A stretch of 64,000 bases of DNA. It comes from Macrostomum hystrix. Lineage: Eukaryota; Platyhelminthes; Macrostomidae. Within the stretch, counting starts at the first letter, position 1. Each line of letters begins with the position of its first letter. Under the pieces are notes generated by a model. That model was not told where the DNA came from. It did no database searches and was given only the letters and a program-made list of their open reading frames with translations. Location of the stretch: positions 31,148,501 through 31,212,500 of the forward strand of contig CATNEN010000038.1 in NCBI GenBank assembly GCA_950097015.1. Direction: 5' to 3'. A program made the position numbers and the translations under genes. Positions 1-12,100 of this stretch are shown in pieces.

Positions 1-425
1 AGATTTGTTAAACAATAATTAACTGGTATTGTATATGCACGCATATCACTAAACCCAAATGTAATCATATTATATAATACGTATTGGATTATTGTTGAAC
101 ATTTTAAAACGAAAACATGCGATATGTTGATTATATATATATTTCTGAGTCAAAGCACAAATACACCTACTAAAATTATTGCCAGCAAATGAGTAATGAT
201 TAATAAATAATGATTAATAAGATTTTTATGGAGGACAAAATGCGTCAAAAAGCGCAAAACAAAGAAAAATGAGCCATCCTTCACAACCTACTCATTAATA
301 CAACAACTAAAAATTGAGAAAAAATACAATTACTTCTTGCTACGTATTTGATAGTCGTTTTTTAGGCAATGCAAATATAATATTTAGAGAAAGAACTTAG
401 AGATTAATGCAATCGGTCATTTAGA
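1..425. other. AT-rich intergenic DNA, no gene seen
   Basis: I see no credible exon, RNA gene or repeat element. It leads into the 29-bp minisatellite. Confidence 0.5.
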
Positions 426-1310
426 CTCTGCAATCACTGACCCGATCACTGACCCACCAAACTCACTGACCCAATCACTGACACACCAAACTCACTGACC
501 CGAACACTGACCAACCAAACTCACTGACCCACCAAACTCACTGACCCGATCACTGAACCACCAAACTCACTGACCCAATCACTGACACACCAAACTCACT
601 GACCCGAACACTGACCAACCAAACTCACTGACCCACCAAACTCACTGACCCGATCACTGCACCACCAAACTCACTGACCCGATCACTGACCCACCAAACT
701 CACTGACCCGATCAATGACCCACCAAACTCACTGACCCGATCACTGAACCACCAAACTCACTGACCCGATCACTGACCCAGCAACTCCACTGACCCGATC
801 ACTGACCCAGCAACTCCACTGACCCGATCACTGACCCAGCAACTCCACTGACTCCATCACTGACCCAGCAACTCCACTGACCCAATCACTGACCCACCAA
901 ACTCACTGACCCGATCACTGACTCAGCAACTCCACTGACCCGATCACTGACCCAGCAACTCCACTGACCCGATCACTGACCCAGCAACTCCACTGACCCG
1001 ATCACTGACCCAGCAACTCCACTGACTCCATCACTGACCCAGCAACTCCACTGACCCAATCACTGACCCAGCAACTCCACTGACCCGACCACTGACCCAG
1101 CAACTCCACTGACTCGATCATTGACCCAGCAACTCCACTGACCCAGCAGCTCCACTGACCCGATCACTGACCCAGCAACTCGACTGACCCGATCACTGAC
1201 ACAGCAACTCCACTGACTCCATCACTGACCCAGCATGACCAAGCAACTCCACTGACTCGATCATTGACCCAGCAACTCCACTGACTCGATCACTGACCCA
1301 ACGAGTGCCA
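426..1310. repeat. 29-bp minisatellite
   Basis: About 30 imperfect head-to-tail copies of a 29-bp unit built around CTGACCCGATCACTGACC. Two variant classes of second half occur: CACCAAACTCA units mainly on the left and CAGCAACTCCA units mainly on the right. This graded arrangement suggests growth of the array from local sub-blocks. It lies 3' of the HENMT1-like gene and has no coding potential. Confidence 0.95.
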
Positions 1311-1743
1311 AAACTTGCTTTTCTGACTTATTAAGTGGGCGCACTTTAAAGTGAGGATATGTAAACTAAAAAATGTAGCCAAAATAAGCCAAGGCAAAAC
1401 GAAGCGTATATTTACAGTGTTAATAATTCATCAAAAAACTTGCTAATAAATTAGCAGCATAAAATACTTGAAACAAAAAATATGAAATCTGAGTATTTTC
1501 TTCAAAGCAGCGCATTCTGTCTGTACATGGCAGGCTTATCGAGAAAATTTGCACGGTTAACAGACTATGTTTGAACTATTTCTGAAGTTGAATAAGTAAC
1601 GAACAAAAATAGGGCATCATATTTACATCACGCACAAAAAACAACAGCAACAACATAAATTATTATAAAAGTAAACAAATTAATGAAACTAGAAAATTGT
1701 CACAACACGGCGACAATTCCTGGGCCTTAACGACTAATAATTG

Positions 1744-3666
1744 TTATTTGTTTGCTTCTCCTAAATTGCGACAGTTAATTTCAGTGCTTTCTCGCACCCA
1801 CTGACAGTCGTCCTCGGTGTTGACACGAAATCCGGCTTCGGCTAGCAGTCGGGCCAGCTCCTCGGCGCTAGCCTCCAACGGGGCAATGCAAGGATGCCGC
1901 ACCAGGGCCAGCAGAGACACTCGACAATCGGCATCACGATCAGCTGCTACGGCATTCTCTTCGCCAGCGGCTGCTGCTGAAGCTCTTCGACGACGCCGCT
2001 CGTAGGCTAACAGACTGCGGGCGCAGTAGACAGCCTCCTCTGTTAGGCGCTGTTGCCTGGGCGGCACAATAGCGTGCGGCTGATAGGGATAATGAATCTC
2101 ATAGACCACACTGTACCGCTCTGGTATCGACTGCGGACAAGCATTAGAGACTGGCAATTCGGAATCTAACAATCGGAATACAGCAGCTTGAGTGCAATGT
2201 CCAACAGACTCCATGCCAGAAGGCGGCTCGCCAATGCCAACGAATTCTACCGAATAGCCGTACCGGCTAGCTAGCGACTCTGCCCATACTCGAAATTCTT
2301 CCCTACTCCATTCAAATTTGTGATCCCAATGCCTGTAGCCGGCAAAGCTAGGACCGAAGCAGACATTGAAGTCGGCATTCGGCGTGGTCACAATCACCAG
2401 GCGAGGACGAAGGAAGCCAAACACCTGAAGTGAAAGGAAATCTCCTAAAATATTGAACAGAACGCCATGAAAATGCAGAACACGGCCTCAAATTTTCCAC
2501 TCTATCCGATGAAACAACTATCAGAATCACAAAACATCGGCATCGTCGAGACATTCAACGATTATCGTCAAAGTGTCTGGTGTAGGCAGTGGGTATTTGA
2601 AATACTCTATGGCCTTTACCAGGAAAAAATAATGTGTTATATCTACTGTTAATAGATTAAATCAGGAACTTAAGTCTATGGCCAGACTATGACCACCACT
2701 ATTCGCTACGATGAATTAAACGGCATTTATGCTATATAAACGATGAAATTATTTAATGGACTTGAAATGCAAACAATGTATAACAGATTCCATACTTAGA
2801 AGAAGCGCATTAATCGTTCAAAAAATAAGGAATCGGATTTTTATATAACCTTTCTCTGCCTGTTTGATTCAAGGTCTACTAGTAGAAGAAGGACAGGACG
2901 CTTTGTTTCTTGGAAATTTTTATTAAAGGCTAGTTTTCCCGGAAACATAGTGGGATTATGGAGAAATAATAATATAAAAAGAGTTCACTTGCGCCTTGCT
3001 CTACTAGCAGTAGAAAAGTTTGGAAGTATTAAAATAGCATTCAAACACAGCAACAAGGCTCAGACCTGTTCAGGCAGTCGATCCAAATCTCTTGGATACA
3101 GATGCTCGATGAGTTCAATGAGCAGAGCGGCGTGCGCCCCAACTAGGCGTGGATCAGGCTCGCACACACTGCCGCACATTAGCCTAGCATGCAGCGGCAG
3201 GCGCCGTTTGGCTAAATAATCGGACAATTCCGGTTTCAAATTGTGCCTGGCAGATTCGGCTAGGGCTGCGTGCGAAGCGGCTAAATCAACGGCAACGTAT
3301 TGTGTGACGCAGTCCAGTGGTTTAATCCAGCGGCGAAACATCTTGCACTCGGCTGCGCCGAAATCTACCACTTTGACGCCAGCGTCGCTGCTGCCGCCGA
3401 TATTCTTGAGACTGTCCGACAATAGATTACACACTGCTGCATAGCGTTGAATGTACAGTGGCGGATTAAACACTACAGAGGCTTCAACGCGATCGTGGTC
3501 ATCCTCACTACAGCTGCTGTTGATACTACTGCCAAACTGTTGCTTTGACAATGGCGAAGTTGCTAGCTGTTGGTGCTGCTGCTGCTGCGAGTGCATCAGC
3601 GGGCCAAGATCTTCTAGGCCAATCGCTGTTGACGCTTCGTCTGTTGAATCGGATATCGCGACTGCC
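1744..3666 (-). CDS. HENMT1: HENMT1-type small RNA 2'-O-methyltransferase (3' two exons)
   Basis: Predicted to methylate the 2'-OH of the 3'-terminal nucleotide of piRNA/siRNA, protecting it from tailing and decay. Two exons are visible: 3066-3666 and 1744-2424, joined by consensus GT-AG sites in phase 0 (codons ...LPEQ / VFGFL...). The first carries FNPPLYIQRY and the SAM-binding VVDFGAAEC, then IELIEHL. The second begins with the stretch VTTPNADFNVCF and has RHWDHKFEW. The E..EH plus downstream H of these two motifs are the Mg-binding residues of the HEN1 family, so the catalytic core is complete. Stop at 1744-1746. The upstream exon starts at an acceptor (3667). An in-frame Met lies at 3594-3596 after a Gln-rich stretch, but a first exon further upstream is likely and was not found. 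The last ~80 residues are Arg/Ala rich and not conserved. Confidence 0.9.
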
Positions 3667-4288
3667 TGAAATATTTTTTATCCATCAATTTTCTTATATT
3701 CCAAAATGAACTGCCTACTCATAGTAGCTAGATTAGTAATATGCTGAAGTCATGGAAATAAAATCTTGTGCTGCCTAAAGACCATCTAATTTCTATTTAA
3801 CCCATCTAACAGCACTCTTGTAGGTTGTAAAGGTAGCCAGTTAATTAAATCAAACAGAAAGTCACTATAAAATACAAATACAGATTTAACAAGAAGAAAA
3901 ATTCGGATGGAAAGCCAGTTTATAGTTTATGAGCAATCACAAAATGATATATATTACCGAAGCTAATAATCACAATACAACAGTATAACCATATATATGG
4001 AATATAATGGAATAACAGTTCAATTAAAGGTGTAAAATACATCCTGTTTTATATAGAGAACAAGTTAAATTAGAACAAAAATCACCATTACAACATGACA
4101 AAAAGGTGGGTCATAACAAAAAGGAAGAAAAGTATGGTAATTAATGGCCAATAAAACACAAAAATGTTATAGGAAGACTGGATTAATGCAAATGATGGCA
4201 AAATTTTGTGACTTAATTAAGAAATGGTTACATTCTATAATGCGGCCTTCGCATATATACATTTTTATGCCTAGCTACTGTAGAAATT
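3667..4288. other. 5' flank or upstream intron of the HENMT1-like gene
   Basis: AT-rich sequence without a recognisable exon. A missing first exon of the methyltransferase could lie here, but I cannot identify one. Confidence 0.4.
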
Positions 4289-4345
4289 TGGGTGCGTGTT
4301 GTGTCACTCTCACAGTCCATGGACTGAACAGCTGTACACAGAACA
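4289..4345 (+). repeat. SINE-B 3' fragment
   Basis: Short match to the 3' part of the SINE-B family (AGTCCATGGACTGAACAGC core, as in the copies at 27.9 and 45.4 kb). Confidence 0.6.
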
Positions 4346-4428
4346 GCATTTGCCATGCATTTTGTTCAACTGACTGTTGATCTGATTCAACTGGATCATT
4401 TTTTTAACTCCATATATCTGGGCATTAC

Positions 4429-4800
4429 GAGGGGTCGGTTGCAGAGCGGTTATCGTTCTGCTTTGCCTCTCGCACCAAGGTCCCTAAGTTCGATTCGACG
4501 GCGAGCGCCACATTCATTTGGGGCGCGGCCGCGGAGAGAAGGCTTGGGGGCTTGTCAAGCAATTTACGCCCTTGAGGGCCAACCTCCAAGGCACAGTGAG
4601 AGTGTACACTGCCTGCCGATGAGAAAGTCGGGGCAGATGTACACACCTGTGAGCGTGTGCCTGCGTACAGTATCTGTGTGCGTGTGTGCTCAGGAGTCAG
4701 CGAAATGGGCAGAATTGCCTCCTCGCTGGCTGCGGGTCTAGTGTCACTAAATGATGTGCCACTGCACGCAGCCCTCCTGCAATTATTATTATTATTATCT
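4429..4800 (+). mobile_element. SINE-A, near full length
   Basis: Reference copy of a tRNA-derived SINE of about 370 bp. The head (4432-4500) has a tRNA-like A box (TTGCAGAGCGGTT) and B box (GTTCGATTC). The body has GAGAAGGCTTGGGGGCTTGT, a TG-rich segment and CCTCCTCGCTGGCTGCGGGT. The end is an (ATT)n tail. Other copies lie at 8.1, 20.3, 32.3, 37.2, 42.5 and 50.4 kb, and a SINE-A tail is joined to a SINE-B head at 44.1 kb. Confidence 0.85.
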
Positions 4801-5067
4801 GGGCATTACAAATCAGGATAATAAATGTGTAAACAGACCCATCACCAGGTTTAATTTAACAGGACGACATCAAGCGTAAAATCAGTAATATTACAATGAA
4901 AAAAATAAAAATATTTGATCATTCGTTGAATTGGTGCACACCGTTAGTTATTAAGTAGAAAATATTATTTTTAATCAGACTTCCAACTATCATTTCTTCA
5001 TATCTTCGAAAAAAACACTTGGGAGATTGAAATGAGAATCTGGAATTTCAGTCTTAAAAAAACCAAT

Positions 5068-7440
5068 CTAGCGTCCCGAAGACGCCGATGTGATCAGACG
5101 GCCGCCCTGCCTGTTGACGTCGAACACTGTGATGTCTTCGTCATCTTCGTCGTCATCGTCTGCGCCAAGTCGTTGCATCTCCAGTTTGTCTGCATCAACC
5201 AGACCGTAGCGTTTAGACCGCTTGGCGACTCGCCTAAGCCTGTGATAGAGGAGGTGAGATGTACTTTAAACTGCCCACTTATTTACTGGGTTAATCTAGA
5301 CTGGGCAGATCTAAGTAGTACCGAATGATGATGCATTGTATTTATTCACAAAATGAAAAGTTACTCCTTCAGTTCGCTATTTCTTTAACTTTTGCGGCAG
5401 CTTACTAATTTGCGGCAGCTTACTAATATTACTGTCTGACTTATTCTAGAATTTGAATTTTTCTAGTTACATTTCTTCTCTTTTATTTTACTGTAAAATG
5501 GATACTTTGATCGTGTACAATTGATTATTTTGATCTATTTAAGTTAATACTAACAAAGAGTAACACTTTGCTACTTAGAAAAATATTTGTACTAAAAAAC
5601 AACTAAATTCATTGGTCGTTTACAAGTGTGGTAGGTGATTTAAAAAACAAAACTTTTTCGCTAAATAGTATGTTAAATATTTTTGCCATAATAAATGTCC
5701 CAAGAAAATATACTGTTTGAAACAAATCGGCCAATCCTACTGCATAAAAGGAGTAGCCATTTTAGTTTGAAAGCCAAATTTCCAGTGCGGCATACAAGCC
5801 TGAACTCAGTAATACTGCTGTGCTGAATTAAAAAATTGATCTTGGAATATCTTCCAACGTGTTAGTTATTTTCTCTCTTCTAGATTGAGGTTGTGATCTT
5901 TCAGTTGATTTTCTGTTTAAAAGTTTCATCTTTTGTTTTTGACCATTGTTTATAGTGTTTTCCATTAAAATTAAGTGTATCCTATTAAAATTTTACATAG
6001 AATTTTATGTAGAATATGAAGTACTCAAAACTTTTTATTTTCCTTTAGCGGAATCTCGCTGAAACATGCTTCTCTAATGTACCCCCTTTACACATTTCAG
6101 ATGGCTTTTGCAATTGACTGTAAATAGTAAATTGATGTCTATGTGACGTCTATTTGTTAAGCTATGGAATAGGTATGGCTTTGTCACTTCTTTAAAGCCA
6201 AAAGAGTTTTATATTGTAAACAAATAAACACATCTTGTCAGCATAGTAGGCCTAATCTTATTCAATGTAAAATCGAAATTTAATACTTTAATAATGAGTG
6301 TTAATAGAAGACATATATATTTCATAGTGTAGATAATGAAAAAAATAAACTATATGCTTTTGGAATTAAAAATTCCATTAAAAAATTAAAAAGTCAAATC
6401 TATCTGGTCATCTGGATCACAGCCCCTTATGGGAAAAATACATTATGAAAACAACTAAAATGTTGATCAAAAAATTGTTAGAACTTTTTTATTACTTGAC
6501 CAATTTTGATGAGTGAGGTGTCTTTTAACTTAACAGACAAGCAAGATCTGTGACACAAGAAAACCAAAAATATGGAACTTTTTATTTTTAATTTCTCACT
6601 GGAGACCCTACTTTTAGTATCAAAAAAATGTAGCAACCAGAAACAAGGCTGTTCTGAAATGTTAAAATTATCTTCTAATATTTTCTAAAAAGATATAAAG
6701 AAAATTTTGTTGCCCACAAAAAGTGAGAGCCTAAAAACCTAAGAAACAACTTTTTGTTTATGCTTCAGATTTAAAATGGAATTAGGCCTACTGGACTACT
6801 AGTAAACCCACAGCCACCACTAACCTCATGTCTATCCAACCAAGCTATCTAAGCAACCAAGCTATCTAAGCAACCAAGCCATTGAATATTCCCCCTGACG
6901 CCCCACCCCAGCTGTGGCAGTCTTTGTCCTATACCCTAGTAGCAGCTACTCTAGCAAGTAGGCGCTAGCTATTAGGTGTAATAAAATATGTTATTTGTAT
7001 TTTGCTTAATTTCTAAAGCACTAACTTAGAATAGGCCTAGGCCATTTTTCGAAAATGAACATAATACAGAGTCATAATTAAAATTTATATTTAGCTTACC
7101 TTATGGCTTTGACAATGAAAAAGACCATAACAATTGCAGTAAGCACACAAAATGCAATTGCACTATTTAATAAAGTTTGTTTATTGTTACTAACAAAATG
7201 TAATATTTGAGCTGTAGCTTCAGAAAAATAAGGCTTGCTAACTTTTATCCCACAATGAGTAGAGTTTTTAAAGCCATTGTCACAGATAATACTGGAATTC
7301 CCAGTTGTGGCAAAAGTACCATTCAAGCCTACTTTTGAATAATTAGACATTTCGGAAGTATAATAGCTTCTTAGCTTTTTGGAAATAAGAGAGTTAGGGC
7401 CTAGGCTTAACTCGTTTAAATACGTAGGCCTAATCAATGA
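5068..7440 (-). CDS. FAM174-like single-pass membrane protein (two 3' exons)
   Basis: Exon 7100-7440 encodes an N-glycosylation-rich luminal segment (NGT, NSS, NST) followed by one membrane segment, AIAFCVLTAIVMVFFIVKA. It splices in phase 2 (ATA AG/GTAAGC, acceptor CACAG/G) to exon 5068-5239, which encodes a short cytosolic tail with RVAKRSKRYGLVDADKLEMQ, an acidic run (DDDDEDDED) and TVFD, ending at the stop at 5068-5070. The order of TM, basic stretch, RYGxxD, acidic run and (T/L)FD matches the FAM174 family of Golgi/plasma-membrane type I proteins; the function of that family is poorly defined. The 7100-7440 exon starts at an acceptor (TTTTTAG), so a signal-peptide exon must lie upstream and was not found. 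The splice phases agree, which makes the join secure. Confidence 0.75.
5240..7099 (-). other. Intron of the FAM174-like gene
   Basis: AT-rich intron of about 1.86 kb with no coding signal. It holds a small 17-18-bp tandem repeat (AACCAAGCTATCTAAGC) near 6835-6885 and, near its 5' end, several TAGGCCTA-type palindromes that recur at 61-63 kb. Confidence 0.6.
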
Positions 7441-7917
7441 CTAAAAATCTTATCAATAATATATAGCTAGGCCTAGTTACTTTACTTTGCTGTGGCCATC
7501 GCTATGATATGGCATAACACAATAATGAGTTTCAACTTTATTTAGTTTTCACCTTTATGGCATGAAACTAAAAAAAATATGTAATAAAAATATAATATTA
7601 GCAATTTACCGCTAACTTTTACCGCTACCCGCTAACTTACTGTTGCTTATAGTTACAATATGGTAAACTCTTAGCTCGTGAAATATGACCCTGTCTTTCA
7701 TTTTTAAATCTGTACGAATGCGATTTTTCTATAAAAACTTATTTAGCGCAATTGCCCTGTTTAGATTATCGTTTGTTATTGGCGCTTTGAACCCAGTAAG
7801 CATATTTGCTGACAAAAGGTATTTACTTCTTTAAAAATATTTGTTTATTCACATAAAGCCACTTTTCATAAAACAAGAGTTCGTATTGAAAGTGCAAAAA
7901 ATATAAATTGCACGAGT

Positions 7918-8290
7918 GCTGCGGGGCAATAGCATAATTAACACACATCATGCGGGCAATCATTTACTAAACCCTGCCGATAATTCTTCCGATTTCGCAG
8001 ACTCCGGAGCACACAAGCACGCGATATATCGTACAAATTGGCATACGCTCCCATCTGATGTAGACATCTGCCCTGACTTTCTCATATTGTCAGGTAGTGC
8101 ACATTTTCGCTGTGCCTTGGAGGTTGGCTCACTTGGAGTTGGAGGGCAATTTACGTCCTCCTTGGAGGAGGGTGCAAATTGCGCCACAAGCTAGCATCAA
8201 GCGTTCACTCCACAGCTGCGCCCCAAAAATATGACGTAGCCTCGCCGCGCGGACTCGTACTAGCTCATGGTGGGAGCGTACTAGCTCGGT
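7918..8290 (-). mobile_element. SINE-A, diverged copy
   Basis: Reverse-orientation SINE-A. The tail side at 7918-8030 contains the complement of the GGCTGCGGGT / GAGTCAGCGAAAT block, and the body at 8060-8250 contains ATCTGCCCTGACTTTCTCAT and GCCTTGGAGGTTGG. It carries an internal duplication around GGAGGGCAATTTACG. It lies upstream of the FAM174-like exons. Confidence 0.75.
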
Positions 8291-9153
8291 AGATGTGATT
8301 TCGTCTGCAAATGCATGTGCTATATCTGCTTAGAACGGATCTAATTTCGTATCTGTTGTTTATATACTTTGCCGCTACGTTCATATAGAAAATAAAACTT
8401 TATTGAATATTTTATTACCAGGCCTTGTTTAAAAAATTAAATGAAACCTAGCGCGGAAAATATACTTTTTGCTTCCAGAAATTTTGCCGATACATGCAGC
8501 ATTTAATTTTATTGAAACTTACTTGCATGTATAGATGCTGTAGTATATGGTTCTCGATCACGACAAAAATAACTCAAAACGTCGCTTTCGAACGACACAA
8601 AAAACTAGAGTAGTTCTCAAAAGAACTTTTTAAAATATGTAGTATTTAACCGAAAATTAGGTTTATTATATTCAAACGAAAAAAGTTATATTTTTCAATT
8701 ACTTTTTGTAAATCTAAGAAATTGATGGCAAATTTAAAGACGGATTGGGAAGACAAAAAATAATCCAAAAGCACAACTGCAAAAAAATCAATAATTCTAA
8801 TCAAACCACACGGTGAATAATCAGCTGAGCAAGGCACAAGCCACAAAAAAATTGCATAAAATTAAAAAATTGTTTTGGAAAATCGATTGCACAATTTAGG
8901 TAGCTCGATGATTCAATATAGTTGATTATCACAGGAAAAAAAGCTTGTAATCAATACATGCTTATTTTAAATTCTTACTGAAAACATTTTCTACTTTTCT
9001 ACTGACGATAAAATCCAAATGACTCCATTGAATTTTGCACCCAAAGCATTGTAGGTCGTATAGATAGCAAAACTAAAATTGTGATGTACAAAAAATCGGT
9101 AATAAAATCTAGACTCTGATGTTAAAATAAAATTTATCACTTGGAACAGAGAA
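8291..9153. other. Intergenic DNA between the FAM174-like and SNX genes
   Basis: AT-rich; no exon or repeat recognised. Confidence 0.5.
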
Positions 9154-12100
9154 TCACTCATCCGTAGGCGCAACATTCTCTGTCGATTGAATCTTTCTAG
9201 CTTCAGGTAGAAAATTTAGCCAAGCGTCCAGCACCTGTTGCTGCTGTAGCAGCTGATGCTCCAGGGTGCACAGCACAGCTGAGCGAAGCTCGAAGCCACG
9301 CAATAGATCAATGCGATCCGATTCGCGCTTGATACTAGCCGAGGCCGACTCAAATTCTGAGCGACTGCGATCCACCTAAAATTGATGGCACGCGCACTGA
9401 GGTCAGGTCATGCATCACTGTGCTTTGGGGTTCGACTCTTATGGGCGTCAATTGCACGAATTGGAAATGGAAGATTCTTTAGTGAATCACAGCTGATTCT
9501 TCAGTGAATCCCAACTGATTCTTCAGTGAATCCCAACTGATTCTTCAGTGAATCCCAACTGATTCTTCAGTGAATCACAGCTGATTCTTCAGTGAATCAC
9601 AGCTGATTCTTCAGTGAATCACAGCTGATTCTTCATTGAATCACAGCTGATTCTTCAGTGAATCACATCTGATTCTTCAGTGAATCCCAGCTGATTCTTC
9701 AGTGAATCACATCAGATTCTTTAGTGAATCACAGCTGATTCTTCAGTGAATCACAGCTGATTCTTCAGTGAATCACAGCTGATTCTTCAGTGAATCACAG
9801 CTGATTCTTCAGTGAATCACAGCTGATTCTTCAGTGAATCACAACAGATTCTTCAGTGAATCACAGCTGATTCTTCAGTGAATCACAGCTGATTCTTCAG
9901 TGAATCACAGCTGATTCTTCAGTGAATCACAGCTGATTCTTCAGTGAATCACATCTGATTCTTCAGTGAATCACAGCTGATTCTTCAGTGAATCACAGCT
10001 GATTCTTCAGTGAATCACATCAGATTCTTTAGTGAATCACAGCTGATTCTTCAGTGAATCACAGCTGATTCTTCAGTGAATCACATCAGATTCTTTAGTG
10101 AATCACAGCTGATTCTTCAGTGAATCACATCAGATTCTTCAGTGAATCACAGCTGATTCTTCAGTGAATCACAGCTGATTCTTCAGTGAATCACAGCTGA
10201 TTCTTCAGTGAATCACAGCTGATTCTTCAGTGAATCACATCTGATTCTTCAGTGAATCCCAGCTGATTCTTCAGTGAATCACATCAGATTCTTTAGTGAA
10301 TCACAGCTGATTCTTCAGTGAATCACAGCTGATTCTTCAGTGAATCACAGCTGATTCTTCAGTGAATCGCAGATGATTCTTCAGTGAATCACAGCTGATT
10401 CTTCAGTGAATCACATCAGATTCTTCAGTGAATCACAGCTGATTCTTCAGTGAATCACATCAGATTCTTTAGTGAATCACAGCTGATTCTTCAGTGAATC
10501 ACAGCTGATTCTTCAGTGAATCACAGCTGATTCTTCAGTGAATCACAGCTGATTCTTCAGTGAATCACAGCTGATTCTTCAGTGAATCACAGCTGATTCT
10601 TCAGTGAATCACAGCTGATTCTTCAGTGAATCACATCAGATTCTTTAGTGAATCACAGCTGATTCTTCAGTGAATCACAGCTGATTCTTCAGTGAATCAC
10701 AGCTGATTCTTCAGTGAATCGCAGATGATTCTTCAGTGAATCCCAACTGATTCTTCAGTGAATCACAGATGATTCTTCAGTGAATCACAGATGATTCTTC
10801 AGTGAATCACATCAGATTCTTTAGTGAATCACAGCTGATTCTTCAGTGAATCACAGCTGATTCTTCAGTGAATCACATCAGATTCTTTAGTGAATCACAG
10901 CTGATTCTTCAGTAAATCACAGCTGATTCTTCAGTGAATCACAACTGATTCTTCAGTGAATCACAGCTGATTCTTCAGTGAATCACATCAGATTCTTCAG
11001 TGAATCCCAGCTGATTCTTCAGTGAATCACAGCTGATTCTTCAGTGAATCCCAACTGATTCTTCAGTGAATCACAGCTGATTCTTCAGTGAATCACATCA
11101 GATTCTTCAGTGAATCACAACTGATTCTTCAGTGAATCACAGCTGATTCTTCAGTGAATCACAGCTGATTCTTCAGTGAATCACAGCTGATTCTTCAGTA
11201 AATCACAGCTGAATCTTCTGTGACTCACAACTGATTCTTCAGTGAATCCCAACTGATTCTTCAGTGAATCACAGCTGATTCTTCAGTGAATCCCAGCTGA
11301 TTCTTCAGTGAATCCCAACTGATTCTTCAGTGAATCCCAACTGATTCTTCAGTGAATCACATCAGATTCTTCAGTGAATCACAGCTGATTCTTCAGTGAA
11401 TCCCAGCTGATTCTTCAGTGAATCACAGATGATTCTTCAGTGAATCACAGATGATTCTTCAGTGAATCACAGATGATTCTTCAGTGAATCCCAGCTGATT
11501 CTTCAGTGAATCACAGCTGATTCTTCAGTGAATCACAGATGATTCTTCAGTGAATCACATCTGATTCTTCAGTGAATCCCAGCTGATTCTTCAGTGAATC
11601 CCAGCTGATTCTTCAGTGAATCCCAACTGATTCTTTAGTGAATCCCAACTGATTCTTCAGTAAATCCCAGCTGTTTCTTCAGTGAATCACAGCTGATTCT
11701 TCAGTGAATCACATCTGATTCTTCAGTGAATCCCAACTGATTCTTCAGAGAATCCCAACTGATTCTTCAGTGAATCACAGCTGATTCTTCAGTGAATCCC
11801 AACTGATTCTTCAGTGAATCCCAACTGATTCTTCAGTGAATCCCAACTGATTCTTCAGTGAATCCCAGCTGATTCTTCAGTGAATCCCAACTGATTCTTC
11901 AGTGAATACCAACTGATTCTTCAGTGAATCCTAACTGATTCTTCAGTGAATCCTAACTGATTCTTCAGTGAATCACATCAGATTCTTCAGTGAATCACAG
12001 CTGATTCTTCAGTGAATCACAGCTGATTCTTCAGTGAATCACAGCTGATTCTTCAGTGAATCCCAGCTGATTCTTCAGTGAATCACATCTGATTCTTCAG

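Noticed and set aside
4355-4741. 128-codon open frame
   Set aside because: Lies almost wholly inside SINE-A; similar frames appear in the other SINE-A copies on their sense or antisense strands.
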